64,000 nucleotides of DNA from Deltaproteobacteria bacterium (GTDB lineage: Bacteria > Myxococcota > Kuafuiibacteriia > Kuafuiibacteriales > Kuafuiibacteriaceae). Position 1 is the stretch's first letter, and each line of letters starts with the position of its first letter. The notes beneath the pieces were generated by a model. It saw nothing but the letters and a program-made list of their open reading frames with translations. It had not been told where the DNA came from and ran no database searches. Shown piece by piece: positions 52,401 to 61,695 of the stretch. The stretch is from the NCBI GenBank assembly GCA_020632995.1, contig JACKEN010000012.1, positions 124,001 to 188,000 on the forward strand, read 5' to 3'. The translations under genes and the position numbers were made by a program.

Positions 52401-54941
52401 GTGACCCACAACAGAGTAGCGAAAGCACATCCCACCCCATCCCACGCGCGGCTGATGGTGATGGGGGCGCTGCTCTGGGCGGGCGTCGGCTGCGCGCCGA
52501 CGCCCGAGGCCCCGGCCCGTGGGCAGGAGACCCTGGCCTCGGAGTGGTTCTTCCGTGGCACCCCCAACGGCTGGGGCACCGAGGCGATGAGCGCGGTGAG
52601 CGGGGGCCGCTTCGAGACCTGCCAGACCTTCCAGGGGGGCGACGCGGCGGGCGGGCCGCGTTTCAAGATCGATCGGTACGGGGACTGGTCCCAGAGCTAC
52701 CCGGCCCAGGACTGGGGGGTGGCCAACGGGACGTACCGCATCACCTTCGACCCCGCCAACCATGGCATCACGGTGGCCTCGGTGAGCAGCTGCGCGCCCG
52801 CGGTCGAGTGGTTCTTCCGTGGCACCCCGAACCAGTGGGGCACCACCGCGATGACGACGCAAGACGGGTTGACGTACTGCACCCAGCAGGCATTCCAGGG
52901 GGGCGACGCGGCGGGCGGGCCGCGCTTCAAGATCGACCGCTACGGGGACTGGCGGGAGAGCTACCCGGCGCAGGACCAAGGCGTCGCGGCCAACACGACC
53001 TTCGATCTGTGCATCCACACCGGCACCAAGCAGATCACGGTGACGCCGGTGAGCGGCGGCGGTGGTGGCACGGGCGGCTTCCAGACCCTCGGCGCGGACT
53101 ACACCCCCGCCGCGACCACCTTCGCGCTGTGGTCGCCCGACGCGAGCAACGTCCAGCTCTGGCTCGATGGCCAGCTCCACCCGATGGCCCGCGCGGCGGA
53201 TCACGACGGCTACACCGACGTCTACGCGGTCACCGTGGCCGGCGACCAGCGCCTGAAGCGCTACAACTTCCAGGTCAACGGGGTCACCGTGCGTGACCCC
53301 TACGGCAAGATGGTCGAGCCCAACACCAACCACGACATCGTGATGGACATGGCCCGCACCGCGCTGCCCGAGGGCTGGGCGCCGCGGCCCGCGCTGACCG
53401 CGCGCGAGGACGCCATCCTCTACGAGGTCCACGTGCGCGACTTCACCATCGACGAGAGCTCGGGGGTCTCGGCCGCCAACCGGGGCAAGTTCCTCGGCAT
53501 GGTCGAGCACGGCACCCGCTACGCGGGGCTCACCACCGGCATCGATCACCTGGTCGAGCTCGGGGTGACCCACGTGCAGATCATGCCGTTCTACGACTTC
53601 TCCACCTGCGGGGACGTCAACGACACCACCTGCTACAACTGGGGCTACGACCCTCGGAACTACAACGTGCCCGAGGAGCGCTACTCGCTGACCCCCTTCG
53701 ACTACGAGAACCGGGTGCTCGAGCTCAAGCGCATGGTCAACGAGCTCCACAAGGCGGGCATCCGGGTGGTGATGGACGTGGTCTACAACCACACCTACAG
53801 CAAGGAGACCTTCCAGGCGATCACCGGCCGCTACTACACCCCGACCGACCTGTCGGGGACGGGGAATTCGATCGACGCCGACGTGCCCATGGTCAGCCGC
53901 ATGATCCGCGACTCCCTCGAGTACTGGGTGCGCGAGTACCACATCGACGGCTTCCGCTTCGACCTCATCGGCATCTTCGACTACGACGACGTGGGCGACT
54001 GGGGCCGGCACATCAACGCCACCTTCCCGGGCGAGAACATCCTGATGTACGGCGAGCCCTGGAACGGCTTCGCCTCCGACCCCCGCGAGCTCGACCGCGT
54101 CCGCCTCGGCACCATCGCGCGCATCCACGACGCCCACGTCGGCGTGTTCAACCCGAAGTTCCGTGAGGCGCTCAAGGGCCAGAACGACAACGGGGGTTGC
54201 AACTCCGGCGACTGCTTCGCGTTCAACAGCAACCCGGACACCTGGCGCATCCAGGTGGGCAGCCGCGGGGGCATCCGCTACGCCAACGACCCCTACGCGC
54301 CGATCGACACCTGGGACCCGATGTTCGCGGCCGACCCCGAGCAGGCGATCAACTACGTGTCGGCCCACGACAACCTCACGCTGCGCGACAAGATCCTGCT
54401 CTGGGCCAACGGACAGGGGATCGCGCGCTCCAGCGGCTACCTGCGGCGCATCCAGCAGTTCGCCAACGGGGTGGTGCTGACCAGCCAGGGCATCCCGTTC
54501 CTCCACGGTGGGGTGGAGATGCTGCGGGACAAGCAGGGCAACGCGAACAGCTACAACGCGGGCGACAGCATCAACAAGTACCGCTGGCAGTGGAAAGAGA
54601 GCAACGCGGACATCGTGAGCTACTACCGCGACGTGATCGCCATGCGCCGCGCGCACCCCGGGTTCCGGCTCAACACCTGGGACGAGATCAACCAGAACGT
54701 GGTGACCACGCGCCCGCAGTATGGGGTGGTGGTGAACCGCATCAACGGGGCGGCCAACCAGGACAGCTGGCGCGACATCATCGTCATCTACAACAGCGCC
54801 AACAACTACACCTACCCGCTGCCGCCCGGGACCTGGAAGGTCGCGATGGAGCGCTCCGATCCGAGCGCAGGCAACGGCCGTCAGGTGGCCGGCTCGGTGG
54901 TGGCGGAGGGCACCGCGGTCACCGTCCTCTATCAGGAGTAG
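52401..54941 (+). CDS. pulA: Secreted type I pullulanase (GH13)
   Basis: 846 residues, GTG start, hydrophobic signal MVMGALLWAGVGC-like with a possible lipidation Cys. Two near-identical starch-binding modules (about residues 48-220; WFFRGTPNGWG and WFFRGTPNQWG), then a CBM48-type domain, then the GH13 catalytic barrel with the pullulanase signature YNWGYDPRNYN. Catalytic Asp is in GFRFDLIGIF, acid/base Glu in LMYGEPWNG, and the third acid in VSAHDNLTL. It cleaves alpha-1,6 branches in pullulan, starch or glycogen outside the cytoplasm. Its last 23 bp overlap the end of the acyltransferase gene on the other strand. Confidence 0.88.
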   Translation: MTHNRVAKAHPTPSHARLMVMGALLWAGVGCAPTPEAPARGQETLASEWFFRGTPNGWGTEAMSAVSGGRFETCQTFQGGDAAGGPRFKIDRYGDWSQSYPAQDWGVANGTYRITFDPANHGITVASVSSCAPAVEWFFRGTPNQWGTTAMTTQDGLTYCTQQAFQGGDAAGGPRFKIDRYGDWRESYPAQDQGVAANTTFDLCIHTGTKQITVTPVSGGGGGTGGFQTLGADYTPAATTFALWSPDASNVQLWLDGQLHPMARAADHDGYTDVYAVTVAGDQRLKRYNFQVNGVTVRDPYGKMVEPNTNHDIVMDMARTALPEGWAPRPALTAREDAILYEVHVRDFTIDESSGVSAANRGKFLGMVEHGTRYAGLTTGIDHLVELGVTHVQIMPFYDFSTCGDVNDTTCYNWGYDPRNYNVPEERYSLTPFDYENRVLELKRMVNELHKAGIRVVMDVVYNHTYSKETFQAITGRYYTPTDLSGTGNSIDADVPMVSRMIRDSLEYWVREYHIDGFRFDLIGIFDYDDVGDWGRHINATFPGENILMYGEPWNGFASDPRELDRVRLGTIARIHDAHVGVFNPKFREALKGQNDNGGCNSGDCFAFNSNPDTWRIQVGSRGGIRYANDPYAPIDTWDPMFAADPEQAINYVSAHDNLTLRDKILLWANGQGIARSSGYLRRIQQFANGVVLTSQGIPFLHGGVEMLRDKQGNANSYNAGDSINKYRWQWKESNADIVSYYRDVIAMRRAHPGFRLNTWDEINQNVVTTRPQYGVVVNRINGAANQDSWRDIIVIYNSANNYTYPLPPGTWKVAMERSDPSAGNGRQVAGSVVAEGTAVTVLYQE
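52542..53060 (+). repeat. 264-bp tandem duplication coding two starch-binding modules
   Basis: Unit 1 starts at 52542 and unit 2 at 52806. Both begin GAGTGGTTCTTCCGTGGCAC and both contain a TTCCAGGGGGGCGACGCGGC block about 85 bp later followed by GGGCGGGCCGCG. The units are highly similar at DNA level, so the duplication is recent or kept alike by conversion. Confidence 0.75.
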
Positions 54942-55785
54942 TCGTCTCCGCGCGGAGCTCGTCCAGCAGGCCCTGCATCGCGCGCCGGGTGGCGAGGTCG
55001 AGGTCCATCACCGCCGCCTCCGGGGGCTCGCCCGTGCCACGCCAGGTCGGCGCGATCGCCTCGCCGATCCGATAGCGCAAGGTGGTGGGGGGCGGGATGT
55101 GCGGCCATGGGCCCACCGCCAGGCCCCACGGGAGTGAGAGGTGGATGGGGAAGATGTTTGCCCGCGCCACCTGGCGCAGGCCGAGCATCTGGGCGATCCG
55201 GCGGCCGCGGCTGAGCACGATCAGGGTCTCGTGCGCCCCCGCGTTCGCCACCGGTACGATCGGGACCCCCGCCCGCAAGGCGAGCTTCGCGTAGCCTGTG
55301 CGGCCCCCGAAGCAGACCTGGTAGCGCATCGAGTAGGGCCGCCACACGTCCTGGTCCCCGCCCGGCATCACCAGCACGTCGCGCCGCCACTCGGTGAGGG
55401 CCCGTCGCGCGACCTCGGGCTCCCCCCGCAGCAACCCCCGCTGGCCGAAGTACTCGCCGGTGGCCCGGGTGGCGAGGATCATCTCGTGGGCCAGCACGTG
55501 GAGCGGGCGCTGGTAGCCGAAGTGCCGGTACCAGGCCATCGCCCAGCCCCAGGCATCGGGCACCGTGGTGCCGCCGGAGTGGTTGGCCACCACCAGCACC
55601 GGGCTGGGCGGGACGTGCTCCCAGCCGTGCACGTGGAGCGGGAAGTAGCGGTGCTCCCCGAACATGAAGTCCAGCTTGCGCAACGTGCCCTGCACCGCCT
55701 CGGGCCGGAACTCGTCGGGCGAGGTGCCCCAGGGGAGCTCGTCCCGGCCGTAGATGCGCTGGATGAGGCGTCCCTTCACCCCCAT
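54919..55785 (-). CDS. Phospholipid/glycerol acyltransferase-like protein
   Basis: 288 residues, LPLAT (PlsC-like) fold. The active-site motif appears as NHSGGTTVPDAW (His then Asp after a longer spacing than HX4D, as in diacylglycerol-acyltransferase-like relatives), followed by VMPGGDQDVWRPY and GVPIVPVANAGAHETLIVLS. It is likely membrane-associated and acylates a lysophospholipid or related alcohol. Start ATG 55785 (MGVKGRLIQRIYGRDELPWG). It lies 8 bp after the histidine kinase gene on the same strand, so it is the last gene of that operon, and it converges on the pullulanase gene. Confidence 0.8.
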   Translation of the reverse strand: MGVKGRLIQRIYGRDELPWGTSPDEFRPEAVQGTLRKLDFMFGEHRYFPLHVHGWEHVPPSPVLVVANHSGGTTVPDAWGWAMAWYRHFGYQRPLHVLAHEMILATRATGEYFGQRGLLRGEPEVARRALTEWRRDVLVMPGGDQDVWRPYSMRYQVCFGGRTGYAKLALRAGVPIVPVANAGAHETLIVLSRGRRIAQMLGLRQVARANIFPIHLSLPWGLAVGPWPHIPPPTTLRYRIGEAIAPTWRGTGEPPEAAVMDLDLATRRAMQGLLDELRAETTTPDRGR

Positions 55786-55793
55786 GGCGCGCC

Positions 55794-57545
55794 TCAGGGG
55801 GGCGTGGTGGCGTCCAGCGGGAGCTGGACGGTGAAGGTGGAGCCCACCCCGACCTCGCTCTGCACGTCGATGCGGCCCCGGTGCTCCTCGACGATCCGGT
55901 GCACGATGGAGAGCCCCAGCCCGGTGCCCACGCCGACCCCCTTGGTGGTGAAGCCGGGGTCGAAGATCTTCGCGAGGTGCTGGGGCGCGATGCCGCACCC
56001 GGTGTCCCGCACCCGCACCACGATCGCGCCGGGCAGGCTCTTCACCTCGAGGTAGATGTGACCCTCACCCTCGATCGACTGGATCGCGTTCACGATGAGG
56101 TTCATGAACACCTGGTTGAGCTGGTTGGGGTAGCAGGCCAGCTCGGGGACCGCCTCGAACTCCTTGTGGATCTCGACCCGGCCGCGCAGCTCGTGTTGCA
56201 CGAGCCGCAGGGTGTTCTCGAGCTCCGCCACCAGGTCGACCTTGCCGCGCTCGCTCTGGTCGAGCCGGGCGAAGCGGCGGAGGCTGTCCACGATGCCGTC
56301 GATGCGCGCGATCGCCTGGTGGTTGACGTCGAGGAGCTGCCCCATGCTCTCGACCAGCTTGTCGCGGCGCTCCGCCTCGGCCTCGGGGAGCCGCTCCAGG
56401 GAGCGCTGGAGCACCTGGTTGTTGCTCTTCATCGCGCCGAGCGGGGTGTTGATCTCGTGCGCCACTCCGGCCACCAGGTTGCCGAGCGAGGCCATCTTCT
56501 CGGTCTGCACCAGCTTCACCTGGGCCTTCTTCAGCTCGTCCGCGAAGCGCTCCGCCTTGCGCTGGGCCCGGGTCTCCGCCGTCACGTCGGTCAGCGTGAC
56601 GATGAACTCGTCCGCGCCCGGCACCGGCTTGTAGTTCACGGTGAAGAAGCGCCCGTGGGCCTCGTAGCTCGAGACCATCTGGGTGTGCGAGACCGCGGTG
56701 GCCTCGGGGATGCGGTCCTTGAAGCCGGGTGGGAGGTAGTCCTTGATGTCGCGATCGGGCGCGCCCACCTTGCGCGCGTAGTGCAGGGCGGCGGGGTTCG
56801 CCCAGAGCAGCTCGCCCGAGAGGTGAAAGCGCATCGTGGGCACCGGGCTCACCTCGGCCACGTCCGCCACCTCGGCCAGCTTCTCGCGCAGGCGCTCGCG
56901 CTCCGCCCGCACCCGGGCGATGTGGGCCCGGTGTTGGTAGAGCACGCCGGAGAGCACCGCGCCGGTGGCGGTGAGCACCAGCATCGGCACGGTGCCGGCG
57001 AGCAGGCGCGAGGCCCGCTCGTCCGTGCCGACGTGCGAGGCGGGGTAGAGGGCGTTGATCCCGACGAAGACCACGGTGAGCACCAGGCCCAGCGCGAGGG
57101 CCTCGCGAGGTCGGAACGGGGCCACCGCGATGACGAGCAGGAACGTCACCACGGCCGAGGTCATCGGGCCGTCCTCGCGCACCAGGAGCTCCTGCCGGAT
57201 GAGGAGGGACGCGCTCAGCACCGCGAACACGAAGAGCACGGTCCGGCCCTGGGCCGGGGTGGTGACCCGCTTCGCGAGCAGGAACACCGTGATCCCCAGG
57301 ATGATGGAGCTGACGCTGGTGGCGTCGGTCACCGAGCGCACCGCGGCGGGGAACACCGCCACGTGGGCGAGGTCGGCGACCTGCAGGCTGAGGAAGCCCG
57401 AGAGGGGGAGGATGATGCTCACCACCCCCAGCACCTGCATCGCCTGCTGGAACTGGTCGCGCAACTCGACCTGCACCTGTGAGGCGCTGTCCTCGGTGGG
57501 GAAGAGGAGCTCTCGCACCCCTGGCCGCTGGGTCTTGGAGGTCAC
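55794..57545 (-). CDS. Membrane sensor histidine kinase with PAS domain
   Basis: 583 residues. About six N-terminal membrane helices (about 38-205) without a large periplasmic loop, a coiled linker (RVRAERERLREKLAEVA), a PAS domain (about 232-325), HisKA with phospho-acceptor His363 in GVAHEINTPLGAM, and a HATPase_c domain with N box NQVFMNLIVNAIQ, RDTGCGI and GVGTGLGLSIV. No receiver is attached and no response regulator is adjacent. Its ATG overlaps the stop of the pseudo-subtilase gene (57542-57545), so the two are translated together, which suggests the surface protein supplies the input. Confidence 0.88.
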   Translation of the reverse strand: MTSKTQRPGVRELLFPTEDSASQVQVELRDQFQQAMQVLGVVSIILPLSGFLSLQVADLAHVAVFPAAVRSVTDATSVSSIILGITVFLLAKRVTTPAQGRTVLFVFAVLSASLLIRQELLVREDGPMTSAVVTFLLVIAVAPFRPREALALGLVLTVVFVGINALYPASHVGTDERASRLLAGTVPMLVLTATGAVLSGVLYQHRAHIARVRAERERLREKLAEVADVAEVSPVPTMRFHLSGELLWANPAALHYARKVGAPDRDIKDYLPPGFKDRIPEATAVSHTQMVSSYEAHGRFFTVNYKPVPGADEFIVTLTDVTAETRAQRKAERFADELKKAQVKLVQTEKMASLGNLVAGVAHEINTPLGAMKSNNQVLQRSLERLPEAEAERRDKLVESMGQLLDVNHQAIARIDGIVDSLRRFARLDQSERGKVDLVAELENTLRLVQHELRGRVEIHKEFEAVPELACYPNQLNQVFMNLIVNAIQSIEGEGHIYLEVKSLPGAIVVRVRDTGCGIAPQHLAKIFDPGFTTKGVGVGTGLGLSIVHRIVEEHRGRIDVQSEVGVGSTFTVQLPLDATTPP

Positions 57546-60500
57546 CGCTGCCGCCTCCTCGAGGTGCTAGCAGCCCCCCCGACGAACGCCAAGAGGAGCA
57601 GCCCCGTCCACTCGCCGCCCTCCTGGTGGCAGGTGCAGCCGCCGTCGTCCAGGACGCGGCCCGGGGCGCGGAGCTGGTCCGCGTCGGCGGTGCTCTGGAG
57701 CCCACCGCGCGCTCCGCCCCAGCCGATCCGGGTGTCGGTCGGGGTGGGGAGCCGCCAGGCCCAGACCATGCCGCGGCGGGTGGCCACCACCAGCTCGAGG
57801 AGGCCATCGCCGTCGAGGTCGCCCACCGCGAGCGGACCCACCACCGGGTCCCCGGTGACCTTGGGGAAGCCGCGGGCCAGCCGGCCCCCCGCCGCGGTGG
57901 CCCAGATCCGACCCTGGTCGTCGGCGAAGATCACGTCCGGGCGATCGTCCCCGTCCGCGTCCACCACCACCGGCTCGGCCGGGCTCCCCGCCGCCGCCGG
58001 CCCCAACTGCGCGCGCACCTCGCCGCTCGGCACCGCGAGCGCGGCGCGGACGTCCACCGGCGCGGCCGAGGGATCGAGCCCCTCGAGCTGGCCCTCGGGC
58101 GCCACCGAGGCGACGAGGTCGGTGGGCCCGTCCCGCACCACCGCCGCCGCCGCGAGCGGGGTCTGCCAGGCCCGCGCCTCGAGCGGGGTCGGCTCGCCGT
58201 CGGGGGCGAACGCGGTGATCGGCCCGCCCCACGCCGCCACCACCGCCCGCCGACCCCCGAGGGTGCCCATCAGCACCGGGGCGGGGAGGAGGGCGGCGAA
58301 GAGCCCGCGGGGGGTCAGAGCCTCCAGCGCGCGGCCCTCCACCGCCTCTTCGGCGGCGAGATCGAGGCGCCACACCGAGCCCGAGGTGGCGGCCCAGACC
58401 GCGCCCGCCGCCCCCACCGCGGGCGCCCCCGGCGGGCCGCCGAGATCCCACGCGGCGCCGACGTCCGCTCCGTCGGGCCCGAGCCGGACCAGGCGTCGGT
58501 GCCCGTCGCTCGCGAGCAGGAAGGCTTGCGCGCCGCTCTGGGTGAGGGCCACCGCCGCGGTGACGCCGGCCGGGGCCTCGGGCGCCCGGGCCGCACCCTC
58601 GTGGAGGACGCGAGGAAAGCCAGCCTGCACCGCACCGAGGGGGCCGAAGGCCAACACCTGGGCGTCGGCGTTCACCGTCACCAGGAGGGAGGCGTCGTCG
58701 GGCCCCAGCGCGCCGGCCGAGACCGGGGCGAGGAGGGGGGCGGGCGCCTCCGGATCGAGCCGCCCGTCGAGGAAGGCAGGGACGAGGGGGTGCTCCGCGA
58801 TCACGCTCGCGCGCGGCCCGTGCACCGGGAACCCGTCGAGGGCCGCGCCGCGGGCGTCCAGGGCGTACAGGGCGCCGTCCGCGGCGGGCACGAGCAAGGC
58901 AGCTTGCCCTGGGCGGAGGGGGGCCACCCGCGCCCCGCCCACCGAGCCGCCCGGGAGCGTCACCGGGAAGGCGGGGAGGACGTCGAGGTCGCGGTGCACG
59001 TGCACCACCCGGCGCACGATGGTGCTGGCGCCGTCGGGGGCGTCCTCGCGCAACCTGACCTGCAGCACCAGCTCGGTCTCGTAGGGCGAGGTGGGGTCTC
59101 GGCTCAGGCTGCTGAGGGGGAAGGTGGCGTCGGCCCGGCGATCCTCGCCCTCCGCCATCGTGCCCGAGGCCACCACCTCGAGCGCGTCGGCCTCGGGGGT
59201 CGCCCCCGCCGCGACCTCCACCGTCCACGCGAGCGCGGTGTGGCGGCTCCGGCTCGCCGCGAGGCGCGCCACCCCCGGCGCGCCCGCGCTCGGATCCAGC
59301 ACCGCGCCCTGCATCGGATCGAGGAGGACCACGTGGGGCGGGATGCGCCGCCGCACCACCGCGTCCACCGCGGCTCGGGCGTCGACCCGGCCCCAGCCGG
59401 TGGCGGGGTCCCAGCCCGGCGCGTCGAGGTCGGTGGCGGCGCCGCGCAGGATGGACCACAGCTCCCCCGGGGTGAGGCCGGGGGTGAGCGCGGGGTGCTT
59501 CGCCCCGTCCCCGCGGGCCGCGGCGAGGGTCAGGCCCGCCACCCCCGCCACGAGGGCCGCGGCCGCGTCATCGCAGCGCCCGGGGGCCACCACGTGGAGC
59601 CAGGGGCCGGTGTTGGCGCAGGGATCCGGGGCGGCCTGCCGGGTGGCCCGGGTGCGGGCGGCGCGGTCGTGACCGACCGTGCCCACCACCAGCACCTTGT
59701 CCTCGGGCCAGGGGGCGGGGGCGAGGTGGGTCGGCCCGACGCCGGCCGAGGCCACCACGAGGGTCCCTGCGTCGAAGGCCAGGTCGACGGCCTGGGCGAG
59801 GAGCGGGCTGGCCCCGAGCACCGCGGGGCTCACCAGGGCGACCGGGGCCTTCTGCTCCGCCGCGTAGGCGAGGGCCATCGCCACCCGGTCCGAGCCGGCG
59901 AGGCCGCGCGCCGCCACCCGGAGGGCGAGGGCGGTGCAGCGCGGGCACACCCCGGCGCTGCCGACCCCGTCGTTCGCGGTGGCCACCACCCGGCGGGCCT
60001 CCGCCGCGCCAGCGGGGCTGGTGGGGTCGTTGTCGTCCTCCAGGAAGTCCCAGCCCGCGATGTCGTCGACGTAGCCGTTCGCGTCGCCGTCCTCGCCGTC
60101 GGCGAAGATGCGCAGGATGTCTTGCGCGTCGAGGAGCCCGTTGCCGTTGGTGTCGCCGAGGTCCATGCGCCCGAGGAGCCGTGCGTCGCGCACCGTGCCG
60201 AGCGTGGGGGCGGTGGTGCCGGTGGCGGAGGTGAAGTCGAGCACGGTGAAGGCGCCGTCGCCGTTCACGTCGTGGCTCGCCGCGGGCACGCCGACGTCGG
60301 GGATCGGGAGCTCGCCCGCGTTCAGGACGAAGTGGGCCGCGACCTCACGGTCGGCCAGGTCGGGCCCCTCGCCGACCAGGGCGACGGTCACCGAAGGGTG
60401 CCCGGTGGTGACGAGCCAGGCCCGGTCCGCCGCGATCCCGGACCCGAGCGGCACCTCGGCCTCCACGAGCTGGGGGGTGCAGGCGGGGGTGAAGCTGTAC

Positions 60501-60670
60501 AGGCCCAGCTGGCCGAGGCAGTCCTCGCCCTCCTGGCGGGGCGGGTAGTCGGGATCGTCGGGCATGAGGGCGGGCCGGGCCAGATCCTGCGGCGTCAGGT
60601 CGGGGTCCGAGGCCGGCCACCCCGGGTTCTGGGCCGCCAGCAGGGCGACGAGGGCGGCAGCGGGCACCAC
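57542..60670 (-). CDS. Subtilase-like surface protein lacking the catalytic triad, MYXO-CTERM-like tail
   Basis: 1042 residues. After a short signal-like start (MVPAAALVALLAAQN) comes an S8-like domain (about 90-420): the strand that should hold Asp reads VALVGEG (Gly100), the GHGTHVAG position reads AAEARRVVATAND, oxyanion Asn is replaced (SAGVG) and GTSMAAPHV is replaced by GRCDDAAAALVAG. Asp/Asn-rich loops (DVNGDGAFTV, DTNGNGLLDAQD, DGDANGYVDD) look like calcium sites. The C-terminal half has FG-GAP/VCBS-like repeats (DADGDDRPDVIFADDQGRIW, DLDGDGLLELVVATRRGMVW). The end, GGCTCHQ then a membrane helix and RRRQR, resembles a MYXO-CTERM sorting tail. Probably a non-catalytic, cell-surface sensor or binding protein coupled to the histidine kinase. 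Confidence 0.75.
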   Translation of the reverse strand: MVPAAALVALLAAQNPGWPASDPDLTPQDLARPALMPDDPDYPPRQEGEDCLGQLGLYSFTPACTPQLVEAEVPLGSGIAADRAWLVTTGHPSVTVALVGEGPDLADREVAAHFVLNAGELPIPDVGVPAASHDVNGDGAFTVLDFTSATGTTAPTLGTVRDARLLGRMDLGDTNGNGLLDAQDILRIFADGEDGDANGYVDDIAGWDFLEDDNDPTSPAGAAEARRVVATANDGVGSAGVCPRCTALALRVAARGLAGSDRVAMALAYAAEQKAPVALVSPAVLGASPLLAQAVDLAFDAGTLVVASAGVGPTHLAPAPWPEDKVLVVGTVGHDRAARTRATRQAAPDPCANTGPWLHVVAPGRCDDAAAALVAGVAGLTLAAARGDGAKHPALTPGLTPGELWSILRGAATDLDAPGWDPATGWGRVDARAAVDAVVRRRIPPHVVLLDPMQGAVLDPSAGAPGVARLAASRSRHTALAWTVEVAAGATPEADALEVVASGTMAEGEDRRADATFPLSSLSRDPTSPYETELVLQVRLREDAPDGASTIVRRVVHVHRDLDVLPAFPVTLPGGSVGGARVAPLRPGQAALLVPAADGALYALDARGAALDGFPVHGPRASVIAEHPLVPAFLDGRLDPEAPAPLLAPVSAGALGPDDASLLVTVNADAQVLAFGPLGAVQAGFPRVLHEGAARAPEAPAGVTAAVALTQSGAQAFLLASDGHRRLVRLGPDGADVGAAWDLGGPPGAPAVGAAGAVWAATSGSVWRLDLAAEEAVEGRALEALTPRGLFAALLPAPVLMGTLGGRRAVVAAWGGPITAFAPDGEPTPLEARAWQTPLAAAAVVRDGPTDLVASVAPEGQLEGLDPSAAPVDVRAALAVPSGEVRAQLGPAAAGSPAEPVVVDADGDDRPDVIFADDQGRIWATAAGGRLARGFPKVTGDPVVGPLAVGDLDGDGLLELVVATRRGMVWAWRLPTPTDTRIGWGGARGGLQSTADADQLRAPGRVLDDGGCTCHQEGGEWTGLLLLAFVGGAASTSRRRQR

Positions 60671-60726
60671 GCCCCTGGACTGTACTACGGCCGCGCGAGG
60701 AGGGGGCTCGCTCGGCCGAACGCACT

Positions 60727-61695
60727 ATGCAGTCACCCTATTTGGGGACTAGCTTCCACGCCGTGGACGGCGTGGTGTCGGGAGTGCAGGCCCTGGCCGC
60801 CCCCCTCGCGGGATCGGTGGTGACGATAGGGGCCTTCGATGGGGTCCACCGCGGGCACCAGGCGCTCCTGACCCGGGCGGCGGACCTCGCCCGGGCGGAG
60901 GGGGTACCGGCGGTGGCCTTCACCTTCCACCCGCACCCCGCGAAGGTGCTTGCCCCGGCCCGGGCCCCCGCCCTGATCGTCTCGGTCGAGGAGCGGGCGC
61001 GGCTCCTGCTCGCCCACGGGATGGACCGGGTGGTGGTGCAGCCCTTCGACGAGGCCTTCGCCCGGGTGAGCGCCGACGCCTTCGTGCGGGACTTCCTGGC
61101 CGGGCCCCTCCGCCCGCGGCACGTGGTGGTGGGCTTCAACTTCGCCTACGGCCAGGGGCGGGCGGGGAACCGCGCCACCCTCGAGGCGGCCGGGCACGAG
61201 CTGGGCTTCGGGGTGGACGTGGTGGGCCCGGTCGACGTGGGCGGGGTGGTCTGCAGCAGCACCCGGGTGCGGGAGCGCCTCCTCGAGGGGGACGTGGCCG
61301 GCGCGGCCCGGCTCCTCGGGCGGGCGCCGTTCCTCACCGGGCAGGTGGTGCCCGGGGACCAGCGCGGCCGCACCATCGGCTTTCCCACCGCCAACGTGGA
61401 TCCTGAGCCCGAGCTGTTGCCGTGCGCGGGGGTCTACGCCACCCGGGTGAGCTGGGACGGGGAGCCCGCGCGCCCCTCGGTCACCAACATCGGCAACCGC
61501 CCCACCTTCGGCGGCGGCCACGTCACGGTGGAGGTGCACCTGTTGGACTTCAGCGGCGACCTCTACGGGCGCCGGCTCCGAGTGGAGCTGGTGGGGCGCC
61601 TCAGGGACGAGCGCCGCTTCGAGGGGAGGGATGCCCTGGTGGCGCAGCTGAACCAGGACGTCGCCTCGGCCCGGGCGGTGCTCGGGGATCGCTGA
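60727..61695 (+). CDS. ribF: Bifunctional riboflavin kinase / FAD synthetase
   Basis: 322 residues. The N-terminal nucleotidyltransferase part has TIGAFDGVHRGHQALL, FTFHPHPAKVLAP, VVVGFNFAYGQGRAG and CSSTRVRERLLEGDV; the C-terminal kinase part has GRTIGFPTANVD, GVYATRVSW, VTNIGNRPTFGG and VEVHLLDFSGDLYGRRL. It makes FMN and then FAD from riboflavin. ATG 60727 (MQSPYLGTSFHA) is divergent from the subtilase-like gene, 56 bp between starts. Its stop overlaps the aroE start by one base (TGATG). Confidence 0.93.
   Translation: MQSPYLGTSFHAVDGVVSGVQALAAPLAGSVVTIGAFDGVHRGHQALLTRAADLARAEGVPAVAFTFHPHPAKVLAPARAPALIVSVEERARLLLAHGMDRVVVQPFDEAFARVSADAFVRDFLAGPLRPRHVVVGFNFAYGQGRAGNRATLEAAGHELGFGVDVVGPVDVGGVVCSSTRVRERLLEGDVAGAARLLGRAPFLTGQVVPGDQRGRTIGFPTANVDPEPELLPCAGVYATRVSWDGEPARPSVTNIGNRPTFGGGHVTVEVHLLDFSGDLYGRRLRVELVGRLRDERRFEGRDALVAQLNQDVASARAVLGDR

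Noticed and set aside
57479..60823. A plus-strand open frame of 1114 codons
   Set aside because: It is antisense to the subtilase-like gene, which has clear domains. The translation is Arg/Gly/His-rich and unlike any family.
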